Source: a virus. Taken from it: 64,000 nt of DNA. The position numbers were made by a program, and so were the translations under genes. The notes under the pieces were generated by a model. That model saw nothing but the letters and a program-made list of their open reading frames with translations, was not told the origin of the DNA and did no database searches. Numbering within the stretch: the stretch's first letter is position 1; each line of letters opens with the position of its first letter. The stretch lies in the IMG/VR virus record IMGVR_UViG_3300008262_000042, positions 64,803-128,802 of that record; one strand, given 5' to 3'. Below, piece after piece: positions 18,146 through 26,120 of this stretch.

Positions 18146-19402
18146 TTATGCCCATTTTCCTATTCCTACTATTTCATCAGTTTCTTCAAAAGTATATTGT
18201 AATATAACTGGATCTATCACTAATGTTGATACTCCACTAAATTGTGTGAAGCTTACAATAGCTGTCTTTTCTATGAATTGACCATTACAGAAAAACGTAA
18301 AGTTATCAACAGAAGTTGCCGGAAGACCTGTTGGTGCAGTAAGCCAAATAGCTGGAAACTCTATTGTTGTTTCATTTATAAATGCGCCTTCTTTTTGCGT
18401 ATTTGTATTTAAGTATGTTACTGTTGTAGGATCCACGCCTTGATTTTGTGTTATTTGTATTACAGTATTTGTAGAATCTGCAGCAATAATATTCGATAGT
18501 TTCTTAGATGAGCTTCTTTTAGCAACATCTAGATTTTCTATTGGTGAATTTGTTGCTTCTAATCCAAAAACAACTTTTGATACGCCATAATATTTATTAG
18601 CGTTTGCTAATTTTTTATTTATTGTATCAGGTATTAGATAACCATTTAAGGTTATATTAAAATTTGTTTTTATTAATCTATCTTCACCTTGCGCATAAGT
18701 AGTTGTATCAGTAAAAGTTTCAATAGAGCTATAAAATTGAAATCTATTTGGATCTCCCCAATAAGCTCTGGATGAAAAGTTTAAAGCTTCTATTACTTTA
18801 TCCATTTGTTCTACAAAATGTGTCCATACTACACATTCATATTCTATAGTCACATAGTCAGGGGTCACAACTGCTATGTATTCTGTTTCTGGACTTCTAT
18901 TAGAAAGCACTGAAAAATTACTATAGAAATTTCTGTTTGAATACTTTTTTTGAAATAGTTGTAAATTGTGAGCTAGGTTACCATCTAATTTAAACCCTAA
19001 ATCTCTATTTTGAGTAACGCTATTTCTTTTAAAAATCAAAAGTGGAGCCATTAGCTTCCCTTCCTTATCTCTATAGTATCCGTCTGCTTGAAAGTTTTTC
19101 CAACTCTCAGCATTTCCATACATTATAGGAATATTAACTTTTGTATTATTTTGTATAACATATAGCTTTAACACATTATTAAAATAATGCATAACAGCTT
19201 CATCTATGTCTTTTATTCCAATAGAAAAATCTTTATCTAATTGGTCGTCTGAAGATATTTGATATGCTCTATTTATTTCAGGTTGTCCAGATTTTTTTGG
19301 TTCAGAAAATACTTTAGTGGGGTCAGTATATCCACTAACATATGGCTCCGATAAAGAAGTCATAAATTCTCTGCGTGATCTTGCTCTGGTTCCTTGATTC
19401 AT
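18146..19402 (-). CDS. 15: Tail completion / proximal sheath stabiliser, gp15-like
   Basis: This encodes 418 residues, longer than T4 gp15 (272). Residues about 60-260 follow gp15: KVNIPIMYGNAESWKNF (T4 has a VPITYASKEHF run here), APLLIFKRNSVTQNRD, PDYVTIEYECVVWTHFVEQM (where gp15 has MIYELSIFTRYEDDMFQI), NRFQFYSSIETFTDTTTY and TNFNITLNGYLIPD. The last 150 residues are extra. In T4 this hexamer closes the tail and contacts the neck. The neighbouring genes are gp14- and gp13-like, which supports the call. It overlaps the gp14-like gene by one base. Confidence 0.8.
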   Translation of the reverse strand: MNQGTRARSRREFMTSLSEPYVSGYTDPTKVFSEPKKSGQPEINRAYQISSDDQLDKDFSIGIKDIDEAVMHYFNNVLKLYVIQNNTKVNIPIMYGNAESWKNFQADGYYRDKEGKLMAPLLIFKRNSVTQNRDLGFKLDGNLAHNLQLFQKKYSNRNFYSNFSVLSNRSPETEYIAVVTPDYVTIEYECVVWTHFVEQMDKVIEALNFSSRAYWGDPNRFQFYSSIETFTDTTTYAQGEDRLIKTNFNITLNGYLIPDTINKKLANANKYYGVSKVVFGLEATNSPIENLDVAKRSSSKKLSNIIAADSTNTVIQITQNQGVDPTTVTYLNTNTQKEGAFINETTIEFPAIWLTAPTGLPATSVDNFTFFCNGQFIEKTAIVSFTQFSGVSTLVIDPVILQYTFEETDEIVGIGKWA

Positions 19403-19893
19403 TATAATCTATTTTCTTTTATACCTAATACATCAGGACTTGTTAAGTGAGTTGATAGTATTATAGAGTATGAATCACCAAAATTTTGTAATCCACTCTC
19501 ATAAGAATATTCGTTATCTTTACCAACTATTAATTGGTTTTCATTTGTATTATCTACTTGATAATATGATTCATTGTACATTATAACATCTCCTACTTCA
19601 GGGACTATATTTGCTTGTACTAAATGATATTTTAAAAATCTAAAAGTAACATCTCTATCTACATCAACTCCAAATTCTTCTTTTTTAAACGTAAAATCCC
19701 CTCTTTCTATAAGGCAGTTTATTAATACTGGTCCTACATAATATTTAGTTTGACCTTCACCATATACATTTATTTTTGTATCATTTAACATCACTTTATA
19801 ATACCCGCAATTTTGAGATATTATATTTTCTAATAATTCTCTTGATATGCCAGTAAAAGTGCCTATATCGCGTCTTGATCCAAAAAGTGCCAT
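19402..19893 (-). CDS. 14: Neck protein, gp14-like
   Basis: This encodes 163 residues. FRFLKYHLVQANIVPEVGDVIMYNESYYQVDN matches the style of the gp14 C-terminal domain, where 'RPQEGDLVYFPLNN' and 'FEI' occur. The N-terminus (RELLENIISQNCGYYKVML) is helical. It lies between gp13-like and gp15-like genes with one-base overlaps on both sides, the T4 order. In T4 gp13 and gp14 form the neck that lets filled heads join tails. Shorter than T4 gp14, so the assignment rests on context as much as on sequence. Confidence 0.65.
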   Translation of the reverse strand: MALFGSRRDIGTFTGISRELLENIISQNCGYYKVMLNDTKINVYGEGQTKYYVGPVLINCLIERGDFTFKKEEFGVDVDRDVTFRFLKYHLVQANIVPEVGDVIMYNESYYQVDNTNENQLIVGKDNEYSYESGLQNFGDSYSIILSTHLTSPDVLGIKENRL

Positions 19894-21059
19894 TATATTA
19901 TAAATATTGGTATTGGTATTTGATTTAAGGTATCATTTAAAGATTGGTTCTCAGATTGCTTTCTTTCTAATTGAGATCTTCTACTCATGTCTTCTAAATC
20001 AGTTCTAAGTTTTTCTCTTAAAGAAGTTTGCGCATCTTTACCTTTACTTACTAAATCATTTGCATTTAAAGTAACATCAGCTCCAGGTATTGGAATATTA
20101 TTATACTTACCTCTAATTAGTCCTAATAATTCTGAAGCTAATGCTAAAGTGTATTCATAAATCCATTGTTTTCCTGGATAATTTATTTCATTATAAGTAA
20201 TAGTACCATAAGGCACATTTGAAGGATTCGTTACTAAGCCTGAATTAGTTCCATAATAACTACTTGAGGCGATATTAGATGATTCACTTCTTTTACTATA
20301 TTGGAAATAAAGCATCATTCCATCAACCTCAGGTATTGGGAATATTCTTAATTTGTTATTCACTAATTCAAAAGAAAAAGCAGATCTTCTAACATGATTT
20401 GACATCTCGATCTCTTGTATTCTTTGTATGTCCCAATAAATCGGAAATAATACAAAGTTCAAACCAGGAGAATAACTCGCCCATCCAAAATTTTCAGTAG
20501 CGCCTTGATAGTTTATAGATCCACCTATATATGGATCATAGTATTGATTAATCGCAGGATTTGCTTCGTAGAATACTCTCTTTATTTGTATTCTATCTGT
20601 TGCGCTCATACTAGCTGAAGCAATCGCCCACTCTTGTAAATCATAAACTTGTTTATTTTTAGTCATGTAAAGAGATCCTGTATACCATTCTATATTACCT
20701 CCAACGCCTGCTGCTTCTCCATAATCATCTGCTATAGCAATAACATTACTTAAAGATGGAGTAACAACTATATTATTAAGTTGCGTATTAGTAGGTGATC
20801 CCTCTAAACTTAGATAGTTATCTTTTATTTTGTGTTGATACACTTCTTCTGCATAAACTGATACAGCTTCTTCAAAACATGCGTAAATATTTAGATCATC
20901 TAATTCAACGTCCATTACGCCATACCCTAATTTTCTCGCAACAAAATTAGCAACTTTCGGGCCGTCTGCCTGAAATCTTGCATCGTTATCATAAAATCCA
21001 AACGGAGTACTACCAGATATTGGTATAGGAGTTCCGTCATATATGTTAGGGTTACTCAT
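19893..21059 (-). CDS. 13: Neck protein, gp13-like
   Basis: This encodes 388 residues. Residues about 35-85 (FVARKLGYGVMDVELDDLNIYACFEEAVSVYAEEV) match the conserved N-terminal block of gp13 neck proteins of cyanophages and other marine T4-like phages. The C-terminus is helical and charged (SKGKDAQTSLREKLRTDLED), also typical. In T4, gp13 joins the portal after packaging. It starts the neck operon and lies 11 bases after PhoH in gene order. Confidence 0.8.
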   Translation of the reverse strand: MSNPNIYDGTPIPISGSTPFGFYDNDARFQADGPKVANFVARKLGYGVMDVELDDLNIYACFEEAVSVYAEEVYQHKIKDNYLSLEGSPTNTQLNNIVVTPSLSNVIAIADDYGEAAGVGGNIEWYTGSLYMTKNKQVYDLQEWAIASASMSATDRIQIKRVFYEANPAINQYYDPYIGGSINYQGATENFGWASYSPGLNFVLFPIYWDIQRIQEIEMSNHVRRSAFSFELVNNKLRIFPIPEVDGMMLYFQYSKRSESSNIASSSYYGTNSGLVTNPSNVPYGTITYNEINYPGKQWIYEYTLALASELLGLIRGKYNNIPIPGADVTLNANDLVSKGKDAQTSLREKLRTDLEDMSRRSQLERKQSENQSLNDTLNQIPIPIFII

Positions 21060-21070
21060 TATTTATTTTT

Positions 21071-21745
21071 TTAATCTCTATGATCGTTATATATTTTTAA
21101 AATCTCTTCAACTATTGGATCTCTATGGTTTGTTTTTAATGTAACTACAGAAAATCCAGGTACTAGTGTTAGGTTATTGCATATAAAAGAAAAACCAGAC
21201 TGTTTTCTATCTTTTAAATCAACTTGTGCTGTATCTCCACAAATAATCATTTTACTTCCTTCACACAATCTACCTAATATTAGTTCCATTTGTCTATGAG
21301 TTATATTTTGTCCCTCATCAACAACTACACAACATTTAGATAAATTTCTACCTCTCATAAAAGCCACGGGTATTACCTCTATATTACCTTCAGATATTTC
21401 TTTATCTATCTTTTCTTTGTTATATAACCTATACATATTATCATAGATAGCGGCAGTATATGGTGCAAGTTTAGCATCTTTATCTCCAGGCATAAAACCT
21501 AGTTCTTCTCCTGAAGTAACTGCTGGTCTTGTTAGAATTATTCTTTCTACTTGTCTAGTAAATAAAAGATCTAATGCAACCTGTGCCGCAACCATCGATT
21601 TACCAGAACCTGCTCCACCTTTTATAACAGTTATTTTACTATTTAAAATAATCGCTTTAGCTGATTTTTGTTCTTCGTTTAATGTAACTTGAAATCTTAT
21701 TGGATTTTTAGGCTTTCTTTTTTGTTGACTAGCTTGATTTTCCAT
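21071..21745 (-). CDS. phoH: PhoH-like ATPase
   Basis: This encodes 224 residues from the ATG at 21745; an upstream in-frame ATG at 21784 would add 13 residues but would place the ATATTTAT box inside the gene, so I prefer the shorter form. Residues 43-50 form the Walker A GGAGSGKS, followed by the conserved block RIILTRPAVTSGEELGFMPGD, the Walker B VVVDEGQN, and the end motif ICGDTAQVDL. PhoH-like ATPases (possibly with RNA helicase/ribonuclease links) are widespread in marine and freshwater myoviruses; their role in infection is unsettled. It lies between the endonuclease cassette and the neck operon. Confidence 0.9.
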   Translation of the reverse strand: MENQASQQKRKPKNPIRFQVTLNEEQKSAKAIILNSKITVIKGGAGSGKSMVAAQVALDLLFTRQVERIILTRPAVTSGEELGFMPGDKDAKLAPYTAAIYDNMYRLYNKEKIDKEISEGNIEVIPVAFMRGRNLSKCCVVVDEGQNITHRQMELILGRLCEGSKMIICGDTAQVDLKDRKQSGFSFICNNLTLVPGFSVVTLKTNHRDPIVEEILKIYNDHRD

Positions 21746-21763
21746 TGTGTAACTGTGTTTGAT

Positions 21764-21771
21764 ATAAATAT
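21764..21771 (-). promoter_or_regulatory. ATATTTAT box before phoH
   Basis: The coding strand reads ttgcATATTTATatca and ends 18 bases before the preferred phoH ATG. Together with the terminator at 21913-21938 upstream, it suggests an independent transcription start for phoH and the neck genes. Confidence 0.5.
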
Positions 21772-21784
21772 GCAATGACTGCAA

Positions 21785-21912
21785 ATAAACTAAAAATAGT
21801 TTAGCTCTCCCAAATCACACCAGAAGCTCATTATCAGTCTATTTTTTTACCTATATGTTATACTTAAGAAGAAATAATACATTAATCTAGAAGCTTGGGT
21901 GAGTCTAGGCAT
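21785..21912. other. Gap between phoH and the endonuclease terminator
   Basis: No gene is seen in this 128-base stretch on either strand. It lies between the end of the endonuclease cassette (terminator) and the phoH promoter box. It could be a remnant of the cassette's insertion, since the core T4-type order here (gp23 then the neck block) is interrupted. Confidence 0.3.
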
Positions 21913-21938
21913 AAAAAAGGCCAGCTTACAGGCTGGCC
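21913..21938 (-). terminator. Rho-independent terminator after the GIY-YIG gene
   Basis: The minus strand has GGCCAGC, a six-base loop, GCTGGCC and then six T residues. The stem is a perfect 7 bp. It stands 20 bases after the endonuclease stop codon. Confidence 0.85.
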
Positions 21939-21958
21939 AATTTTATTTAAACGGTTTA

Positions 21959-22528
21959 TTATTTTAAAGTAGAGAATTTTCCATCATTTGATCTTTTTAG
22001 TTGTCTATTTTTTAAAAACTCTCTTCTATTTTCATATTTAATTTTACCTTCATGTTCTCCATATTTTTCTATAAACCAAGGAAGAGAAAACCGACCTTTA
22101 GCTTTTTCTTTCTGTAATTTAATAGTCTTATCTGAATGGGATTTGCCATACATACCATTATTTTCTCCGCACATTATTTCGCTCATATATTGTTTAAATT
22201 CTAAAAATTCTCGAGAATCTTTTTTACCTATCCAATTATTACCACCCACATTCGTATTTTCTGTCATATTGTATCCATTTCTTATGCTATTGTATTTAAC
22301 TATATATTCATACTCCATTGCTACTATTTCGTCTAGCGTATTAGCTTTTTCTAAGACTTCTTTTTTTATATTATCCCAACCATATTTTTTTATAGCCCAA
22401 TACAATTCGTGTTTAGTTTTTTTATTAGCTTTGTGTTTATGTGTAGCCAACCTTTGCTCATAGTCGTTAGTTCTTCCTACATAGTATTTTCCATTTGGGA
22501 ATGTAAAAAGATATACGCAATATTCCAT
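21959..22528 (-). CDS. GIY-YIG homing-type endonuclease with NUMOD3-like module
   Basis: This encodes 189 residues. Residues 4-22 (CVYLFTFPNGKYYVGRTND) are the GIY-YIG core, with the catalytic-type Arg and the downstream ATHKHKAN helix. Residues near 120-145 (NNGMYGKSHSDKTIKLQ) look like a NUMOD3 DNA-binding module. This is the plan of free-standing phage homing endonucleases (T4 Seg type). The gene sits between gp23 and phoH, with its own ATATTTAT box and a terminator on each side, so it behaves as a self-contained cassette. It probably spreads by cutting relatives that lack it. Confidence 0.9.
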   Translation of the reverse strand: MEYCVYLFTFPNGKYYVGRTNDYEQRLATHKHKANKKTKHELYWAIKKYGWDNIKKEVLEKANTLDEIVAMEYEYIVKYNSIRNGYNMTENTNVGGNNWIGKKDSREFLEFKQYMSEIMCGENNGMYGKSHSDKTIKLQKEKAKGRFSLPWFIEKYGEHEGKIKYENRREFLKNRQLKRSNDGKFSTLK

Positions 22529-22541
22529 AGAATTCTTTATT

Positions 22542-22549
22542 ATAAATAT
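22542..22549 (-). promoter_or_regulatory. ATATTTAT box before the GIY-YIG gene
   Basis: The coding strand reads tcacATATTTATaata and ends 13 bases before the ATG at 22528, just downstream of the capsid-gene terminator. Confidence 0.5.
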
Positions 22550-22570
22550 GTGAATTTTATGGATACTATA

Positions 22571-22599
22571 AAAAAAAGACCCAAATTAATGGGTCTTTT
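22571..22599 (-). terminator. Rho-independent terminator after the major capsid gene
   Basis: The minus strand has AAAAGACCC, an eight-base loop, GGGTCTTTT and further T residues. It stands about 24 bases after the gp23 stop codon. Confidence 0.8.
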
Positions 22600-22622
22600 C
22601 GTTTTAGTATATGGTGTTAATA

Positions 22623-24260
22623 TTAGATAACATTTGTATCTGCTACTACAACTAAACCATAAAACTCCGGCCTGATCATTGTCATCGCGTAACGAGTCAT
22701 GATACCTTTTCTTGGAGTGAAGGTATTAGGATCGTACACAAGAGGAGTCATGATCAACGGAACATACGGAGAGTAAACGGCACCACACTCAAGGAACTGA
22801 TTACCACGGAAACCTAATAGGATTACGTTTTCAGTCATGTATGGGTTTTTGTATACTTTGTAACGGCTATTTAAAGCACCGATTTTTTGTACACCATAAG
22901 CATACTTCATTGTATCAGCAGCTCCGTCTGTATCAGCAGCAAATCCAGGGATCGATTCAAGGATAGTTGCAACAGTTGGAGATACTACCATGAAGTTAGC
23001 ACCGCCACGTAAAGTACGTTGGTGGATGATGTTAGATACTTTTTGTAGTTTGATACCAAGAGTTTGGAACCAAGTCATTTGAGTGTAATATACACCTGCA
23101 GTATTTGAAGTGAAATCAGTTGCAGCTGCATTAATTTGGTTACCAACCTTAGCTGACCAATACTCAACAGTAGGTGCATTACTGATTAGCATATCCATTA
23201 CTTCAAGATCGATCTCAAGAGAGATGTGCTCAGAAAGGATACCTGTTAATTCAGCTTCAGCATCAAGAGATTGATAAGCATTAAGATCTTGTGCAAATTC
23301 AGGAGTCCATTGTGCTTTTAACTTACGAGTCTTAGCAGAGATGGTTTGGCTCTTCATTTGAACGTTGATCTCAGGGATAACGATTGAAGTTGCAGATGCA
23401 GCGTTAGGCACTGAAGGAAGACCAGTTCTATCTTCGAAATCACCACGTGAGTTGAAGTCTGTTTCCTTACTGTAGAACACTGTCCAAGCAGTACCAGCAG
23501 CTTCAGCTGTAGATGCAGTTACGAAGAACTCGATATTAGCTCCGTTTACTTTTGTAAAGTTTTGTAAAACTTTAGTTCCAGTTGTTGTGAAATTTGAACC
23601 AGAAGTAGGAATGAAAGAACGTACAGCATCTAAATCAGGAGTTAGTAAATTACTGTAAGCTATAGCTACCTTTTTAACTTGACCAGCAACGTAAGAAGCT
23701 GAAAGATCTGCGTTAAAATCGATATCTGCATAAGAAGCAGAAGTGATAGTTGCAGTTCCAGACGCGCTAAATTGGTTAAGTGAATAACCGAATTTACCAG
23801 CGCCATAAAGACCACCAGCAGCTAAGTTACCGAAGTTAGCAGAAGGAGTACCATAAATAGAACTACCTGTAGTGAATGGAGTTTTCTCACTTCCGTATTG
23901 GAAATCAAGATAGAATACTAGACCAGCAGGAAGATTCATAGGTTGTACAGAAACGAATTCTTTAGATGCGATCTGACCCATAATCTTACGAACTAATGGA
24001 AGAGCAACGCCAGCCCATTGTTCACCTGTTCCATTACCACTCCAAGTAGAACCCCCTTGGTTTGTGTTTGTAGTTTCTACTACTAATTGTTTAGCTTGGT
24101 TCTCAAGCAATACTGCCATGCTTTTTTGATCATAATCATGAAGACCTTCTAGAAGTCCAGATTTTGCCCACTTTTTCGTTAGTCTGGCTGATACACCGTC
24201 TTGACTAGCGAAGGCAGTTTGAGCAGATTCGCTTAAAAGCGATTGTACTAAGTTTGCCAT
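22623..24260 (-). CDS. 23: Major capsid protein, gp23-like
   Basis: This encodes 545 residues. ALPLVRKIMGQIASKEFVSVQPMNLPAGLVFYLDF (from about residue 85) and RKLKAQWTPEFAQDLNAYQ are hallmark blocks of T4-type gp23. The first 62 residues look like the propeptide removed by the prohead protease: they include SLLSES, GLLEG and VLLEN, all with L-x-E. A Ser/Gly/Thr-rich insertion (about 140-260) is where T4-like capsids vary. It is followed by a strong terminator and preceded by the scaffold gene, the T4 order (21-22-23). Confidence 0.95.
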   Translation of the reverse strand: MANLVQSLLSESAQTAFASQDGVSARLTKKWAKSGLLEGLHDYDQKSMAVLLENQAKQLVVETTNTNQGGSTWSGNGTGEQWAGVALPLVRKIMGQIASKEFVSVQPMNLPAGLVFYLDFQYGSEKTPFTTGSSIYGTPSANFGNLAAGGLYGAGKFGYSLNQFSASGTATITSASYADIDFNADLSASYVAGQVKKVAIAYSNLLTPDLDAVRSFIPTSGSNFTTTGTKVLQNFTKVNGANIEFFVTASTAEAAGTAWTVFYSKETDFNSRGDFEDRTGLPSVPNAASATSIVIPEINVQMKSQTISAKTRKLKAQWTPEFAQDLNAYQSLDAEAELTGILSEHISLEIDLEVMDMLISNAPTVEYWSAKVGNQINAAATDFTSNTAGVYYTQMTWFQTLGIKLQKVSNIIHQRTLRGGANFMVVSPTVATILESIPGFAADTDGAADTMKYAYGVQKIGALNSRYKVYKNPYMTENVILLGFRGNQFLECGAVYSPYVPLIMTPLVYDPNTFTPRKGIMTRYAMTMIRPEFYGLVVVADTNVI

Positions 24261-24295
24261 TGTTAATTGTTTTTGTTTTTGTTTTTTTATTTTTT

Positions 24296-25312
24296 TTATT
24301 TAATACCAGCTAGAACTTGCCATCTATTAACAAAACTATCAGATTCGATAATGTTATTTTTAGGCGCAACTCCAAGTGATTTTGACGCAAATCCAATAGA
24401 TTCTTTTAGTTGTGATTTTTTAGAGCTAAAAGATTCCTTAAGGGTTTCGTACGTGTTTTTAACTTCAGTTACAGATGCATTTCTGTCAAAAGCTTTAATT
24501 ACCTTAATTTTTTCAGACTCAGTTAAAGATTTAGCTTTGAAGATTTTATTCATATAAAGAAGCTTAGCATTAAGAAGATTAATTTCATTGATGCTTTCTC
24601 TTAAAGTGTTAATGGTTTTTCTAGCTAAATTTAGCTCTTCTTCCATTTTCTTCTTTTCTTCATCTTCTTCTTTTTTGCCTTCTTCAATTTCTTCTTCTTC
24701 CTCAACTTTACCGTAGCCTTCTTCTTCAAGTTCAGCAAGAATTTCATCTAAAGATACAGGAGATTCTTCATCGCCCATTTCTTCTTCTGATCCTTCTAAA
24801 CTTTCTTCACCACCTAATGCGCTAAGATCTGGTGCTTGTTCTCCACCCATTACAGATTGTAGAACTTGTTTTAGATCTCCAAGAGTGATGTCAATAACTT
24901 TAGTGTCATCTTCAACTTCTGCTCCTTCAACTTCTTCTTCGCCTTCTTCATCTTCAGATTCTTCATCTTCTTCTTCAGATTCTTCTTCTTCGGCTTCATT
25001 AAGACTTTCGTCTTCTTCTTCCTCTAAAGCGTCAAGTTCAGCTAGAATTTCGTCTAAAGTAGCATCAGTTACTTCTTCAACACCTTCTTCAGTGTGTTGC
25101 ATTCCTTCCTCTTCGTATCCTTCTTCGTAAGTACCTTCTTCAATTTCTTCTTCGATACCTTCTTCGAATTCTTCGGAAAGTTTTAAACGCATCATTTCTT
25201 GAATTTTTGGTTCGATAGCCTCTTGTAAAGTGGCTTTTGCTGTTGCGATTGCACTAGCACGAACTGCTTTTGCGTCAAGAATCGCTTCTTTGTACAATTT
25301 GTTTTGTTCCAT
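24296..25312 (-). CDS. 22: Prohead core scaffold, gp22-like
   Basis: This encodes 338 residues. It is extremely acidic between residues 45 and 225 (long Glu runs such as EEEEDESLNEAEEEESEEE) and helical at the end (LTESEKIKVIKAFDRNASVTEVK), followed by FVNRWQVLAGIK. Position directly before gp23 and after gp21, many L-x-E protease sites, and the charge pattern fit the main scaffold gp22, which is digested to peptides by gp21 in T4. Sequence similarity to T4 gp22 itself is weak by eye. Confidence 0.75.
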   Translation of the reverse strand: MEQNKLYKEAILDAKAVRASAIATAKATLQEAIEPKIQEMMRLKLSEEFEEGIEEEIEEGTYEEGYEEEGMQHTEEGVEEVTDATLDEILAELDALEEEEDESLNEAEEEESEEEDEESEDEEGEEEVEGAEVEDDTKVIDITLGDLKQVLQSVMGGEQAPDLSALGGEESLEGSEEEMGDEESPVSLDEILAELEEEGYGKVEEEEEIEEGKKEEDEEKKKMEEELNLARKTINTLRESINEINLLNAKLLYMNKIFKAKSLTESEKIKVIKAFDRNASVTEVKNTYETLKESFSSKKSQLKESIGFASKSLGVAPKNNIIESDSFVNRWQVLAGIK

Positions 25313-25406
25313 TTTTTGTTTGATTTTTAATTGCTTATTAGTAGATTATGAAAAGCAATATGAGGATTTTTTATTTAGCGCAATAGTGGGATTCGCGCAT
25401 TTACCA

Positions 25407-25414
25407 ATAAATAT
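25407..25414 (-). promoter_or_regulatory. ATATTTAT box before the scaffold-capsid pair
   Basis: The coding strand reads ttacATATTTATtggt, about 94 bases before the gp22 ATG and just after the gp21 terminator. This fits a separate strong transcript for scaffold and capsid. Confidence 0.45.
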
Positions 25415-25444
25415 GTAAGTTTTTGGTAAAATTCAAAAAAACAT

Positions 25445-25467
25445 AAAAAAACCTCCTGAAAAGGAGG
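25445..25467 (-). terminator. Rho-independent terminator after gp21
   Basis: The minus strand has CCTCCT, loop TTTC, AGGAGG and seven T residues, about 20 bases after the gp21 stop codon. Confidence 0.85.
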
Positions 25468-25487
25468 CTATACTTTATTTTTTATTT

Positions 25488-26120
25488 TTAATTTAAACAA
25501 CAAACACCAGACATTTCGCATATCAGATCTCTCATTATTAAATTCGCTTTAGAGTATTTGTTAGGATTTTGTGTAGTATACTGATAAGATTCATTTATTC
25601 CTGATACGTGAGGTCTCATATAAGCTCCATAAGTACTAGGCTGAGATACGAAATCCCAACATATGATATTTAGATCGTCTTCTACTTTTACTAGTCCTTC
25701 ACCGATAGGCGTAACTGATCCCATAGCTCTTGACGATATACCTACGGTTATTTTATTTAAGAATAACTGCGCTAGTATATTACCTGATGGTGTTGGAAGT
25801 ATCTCTACTTTTCCATATAAATCTTTTCCTTTCCACCAAAGCTCTAATATATTATGAGATACATTTTTAAGATTTATTATTTCACTCTCTGGATGATCTA
25901 ATTCTCCTAACGCCCTATTTTCTGATATAGGACCCGCAATATATTTTTCTACTTGAGAATATAATGTATCGTATGGATATATTCTTCTATTTGCGTTTGG
26001 TTTATCGCAAGCTTGCACTAATCCAGTAACAATTATGTTTCCAGCTCTCGCTTGAGTAGATTCTTTTAGTACATTAATTGGTTGGAATAATGAATAATCT
26101 ATTAAGAGTTGTTTCGTCAT
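25488..26120 (-). CDS. 21: Prohead core protease, gp21-like
   Basis: This encodes 210 residues. The serine-protease blocks of T4 gp21 (MEROPS S77 type) are visible: the catalytic His in LGELDHPES (H76) and the catalytic Ser in TVGISSRAMGS (S129/S130), followed by DLNIICWDFVSQPST. In T4 this enzyme matures the prohead by cutting after Glu in L/I-x-E. That specificity is important here because many proteins of this window carry an N-terminal peptide ending in that motif. It overlaps the upstream gene by one base. A self-cleavage site NVLKES (residues 16-21) is plausible. Confidence 0.9.
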   Translation of the reverse strand: MTKQLLIDYSLFQPINVLKESTQARAGNIIVTGLVQACDKPNANRRIYPYDTLYSQVEKYIAGPISENRALGELDHPESEIINLKNVSHNILELWWKGKDLYGKVEILPTPSGNILAQLFLNKITVGISSRAMGSVTPIGEGLVKVEDDLNIICWDFVSQPSTYGAYMRPHVSGINESYQYTTQNPNKYSKANLIMRDLICEMSGVCCLN

